Shown here: positions 15,732 through 16,271 of the stretch, one piece after another
Layout of the letters: each line of letters opens with the position of its first letter
How positions within the stretch are numbered: the stretch's first letter is position 1
NCBI GenBank assembly: GCA_050114795.1
Contig: JASFRS010000043.1
Location: 1-16,271, forward strand
DNA from: JASFRS01 sp050114795
GTDB taxonomy: Bacteria > Pseudomonadota > Alphaproteobacteria > Sphingomonadales > CAKZYD01
Direction of reading: 5' to 3'
Length of the DNA stretch: 16,271 nt
Program-made: the position numbers and the translations under genes
Notes under the pieces: generated by a model
Seen by the model: only the letters and a program-made list of their open reading frames with translations
The model's database searches: none
Told to the model about the DNA's origin: nothing

Positions 15732-16271
15732 TCAGCTAAACGCCTGAATGCCAGTTTGCGCGCGCCCTAAAATCAGTGCGTGAATATCATGAGTGCCTTC
15801 ATAGGTGTTCACCGCTTCCAAGTTCATGACATGGCGGATAACATGATACTCATCGTTAATACCGTTACCGCCATGCATATCCCGCGCTTCGCGCGCAATC
15901 GCCAGCGCTTTGCCGCAACTGTTGCGCTTCAGCAAAGAAATGGCTTCCGGGGCCAGACGGTGTTCATCCATCAAGCGGCCTGCACGTAAACATGCAGCCA
16001 TGCCGATGGTGATTTCCGTCTGCATATCCGCCAGTTTCTTTTGGTACAGCTGATTGGCGGCCAATGGGCGATTAAATTGTTTCCGGTCTAGCCCATATTG
16101 GCGCGCCGCCTGCCAACAGAATTCAGCGGCCCCTAAAGCGCCCCAGGCAATGCCATAGCGCGCATTATTCAAGCAGCCGAAGGGGCCTTTTAAACCGCGA
16201 ATCTCAGGAAAGGCATTTTCTTCGGGGACAAAAACGTCATCCATCACGATTTCGCCGGTAATGCCAGCGCG
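15732..16271 (-). CDS. gcdH: Glutaryl-CoA dehydrogenase, C-terminal part (cut by edge)
   Basis: The last 179 codons of an acyl-CoA dehydrogenase are visible. The 5' part is beyond the right edge, and roughly 210-220 N-terminal residues are missing compared with a normal length of about 395. Segments characteristic of glutaryl-CoA dehydrogenase are GLKGPFGCLNNARYGIAWGA and TYEGTHDIHALILGRAQTG. The Glu of TYEGTHD, 22 residues from the C-terminus, is the catalytic base. The enzyme oxidises and decarboxylates glutaryl-CoA to crotonyl-CoA using FAD in lysine and tryptophan breakdown. It ends 92 bp before the DsbA-family gene on the same strand. Confidence 0.95.
   Translation of the reverse strand, partial: RAGITGEIVMDDVFVPEENAFPEIRGLKGPFGCLNNARYGIAWGALGAAEFCWQAARQYGLDRKQFNRPLAANQLYQKKLADMQTEITIGMAACLRAGRLMDEHRLAPEAISLLKRNSCGKALAIAREARDMHGGNGINDEYHVIRHVMNLEAVNTYEGTHDIHALILGRAQTGIQAFS

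Overview
The window looks like a chromosomal segment of an alphaproteobacterium. The 16S rRNA has alphaproteobacterial hallmarks (short V3 loop, 3' end GGATCACCTCCTTT), it is followed by tRNA-Ile(GAT) and tRNA-Ala(TGC) in the spacer, and the protein set (DUF1499, MscS, YciA-type thioesterase, OprO/OprP-type porin, FrnE-like DsbA, glutaryl-CoA dehydrogenase) fits that class. Order and genus cannot be fixed from the sequence alone.

Region 1 (1-2580) is the 5' half of an rRNA operon transcribed leftwards. It holds a near-consensus sigma70-type promoter with an A/T-rich upstream element, a boxA-like leader site, the 16S gene, a 23-nt leader/spacer complementarity that should form the 16S processing stem, then tRNA-Ile and tRNA-Ala. 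The 23S gene lies beyond the left edge.

Region 2 (2657-9459) is a cell-surface polysaccharide block. It has two tandem, clearly paralogous GT-B glycosyltransferases (+), a MOP/PST-type polysaccharide flippase (-), a membrane-tethered SAM methyltransferase (+), an unrecognised secreted protein (-), and a glycosyltransferase resembling the exosortase-A-associated GT4 family (-). Together these would build, modify and export a glycan. No exosortase, polymerase or priming transferase is in view, so this is probably the edge or a fragment of a larger locus.

Region 3 (9482-13438) is general physiology and stress genes. A pirin/YhhW-like protein and a CBS-pair protein are on the minus strand. Divergent from them, across a perfect 18-bp palindrome, are a DUF1499 membrane protein, an MscS channel overlapping a YciA-like acyl-CoA thioesterase, and a small two-helix membrane protein.

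Region 4 (13441-16271), all minus strand, contains a phosphate-type porin behind a three-unit Pho box, a FrnE-like DsbA protein ended by a UUCG-loop intrinsic terminator, and the C-terminal part of glutaryl-CoA dehydrogenase cut by the right edge.

No mobile element, CRISPR array or recognised defence system is visible. The most striking regulatory signal is the triple Pho box. The least explained proteins are the secreted 178-aa product and the membrane-anchored methyltransferase. Several genes appear to use TTG or GTG starts with strong ribosome binding sites, and start positions were revised accordingly.
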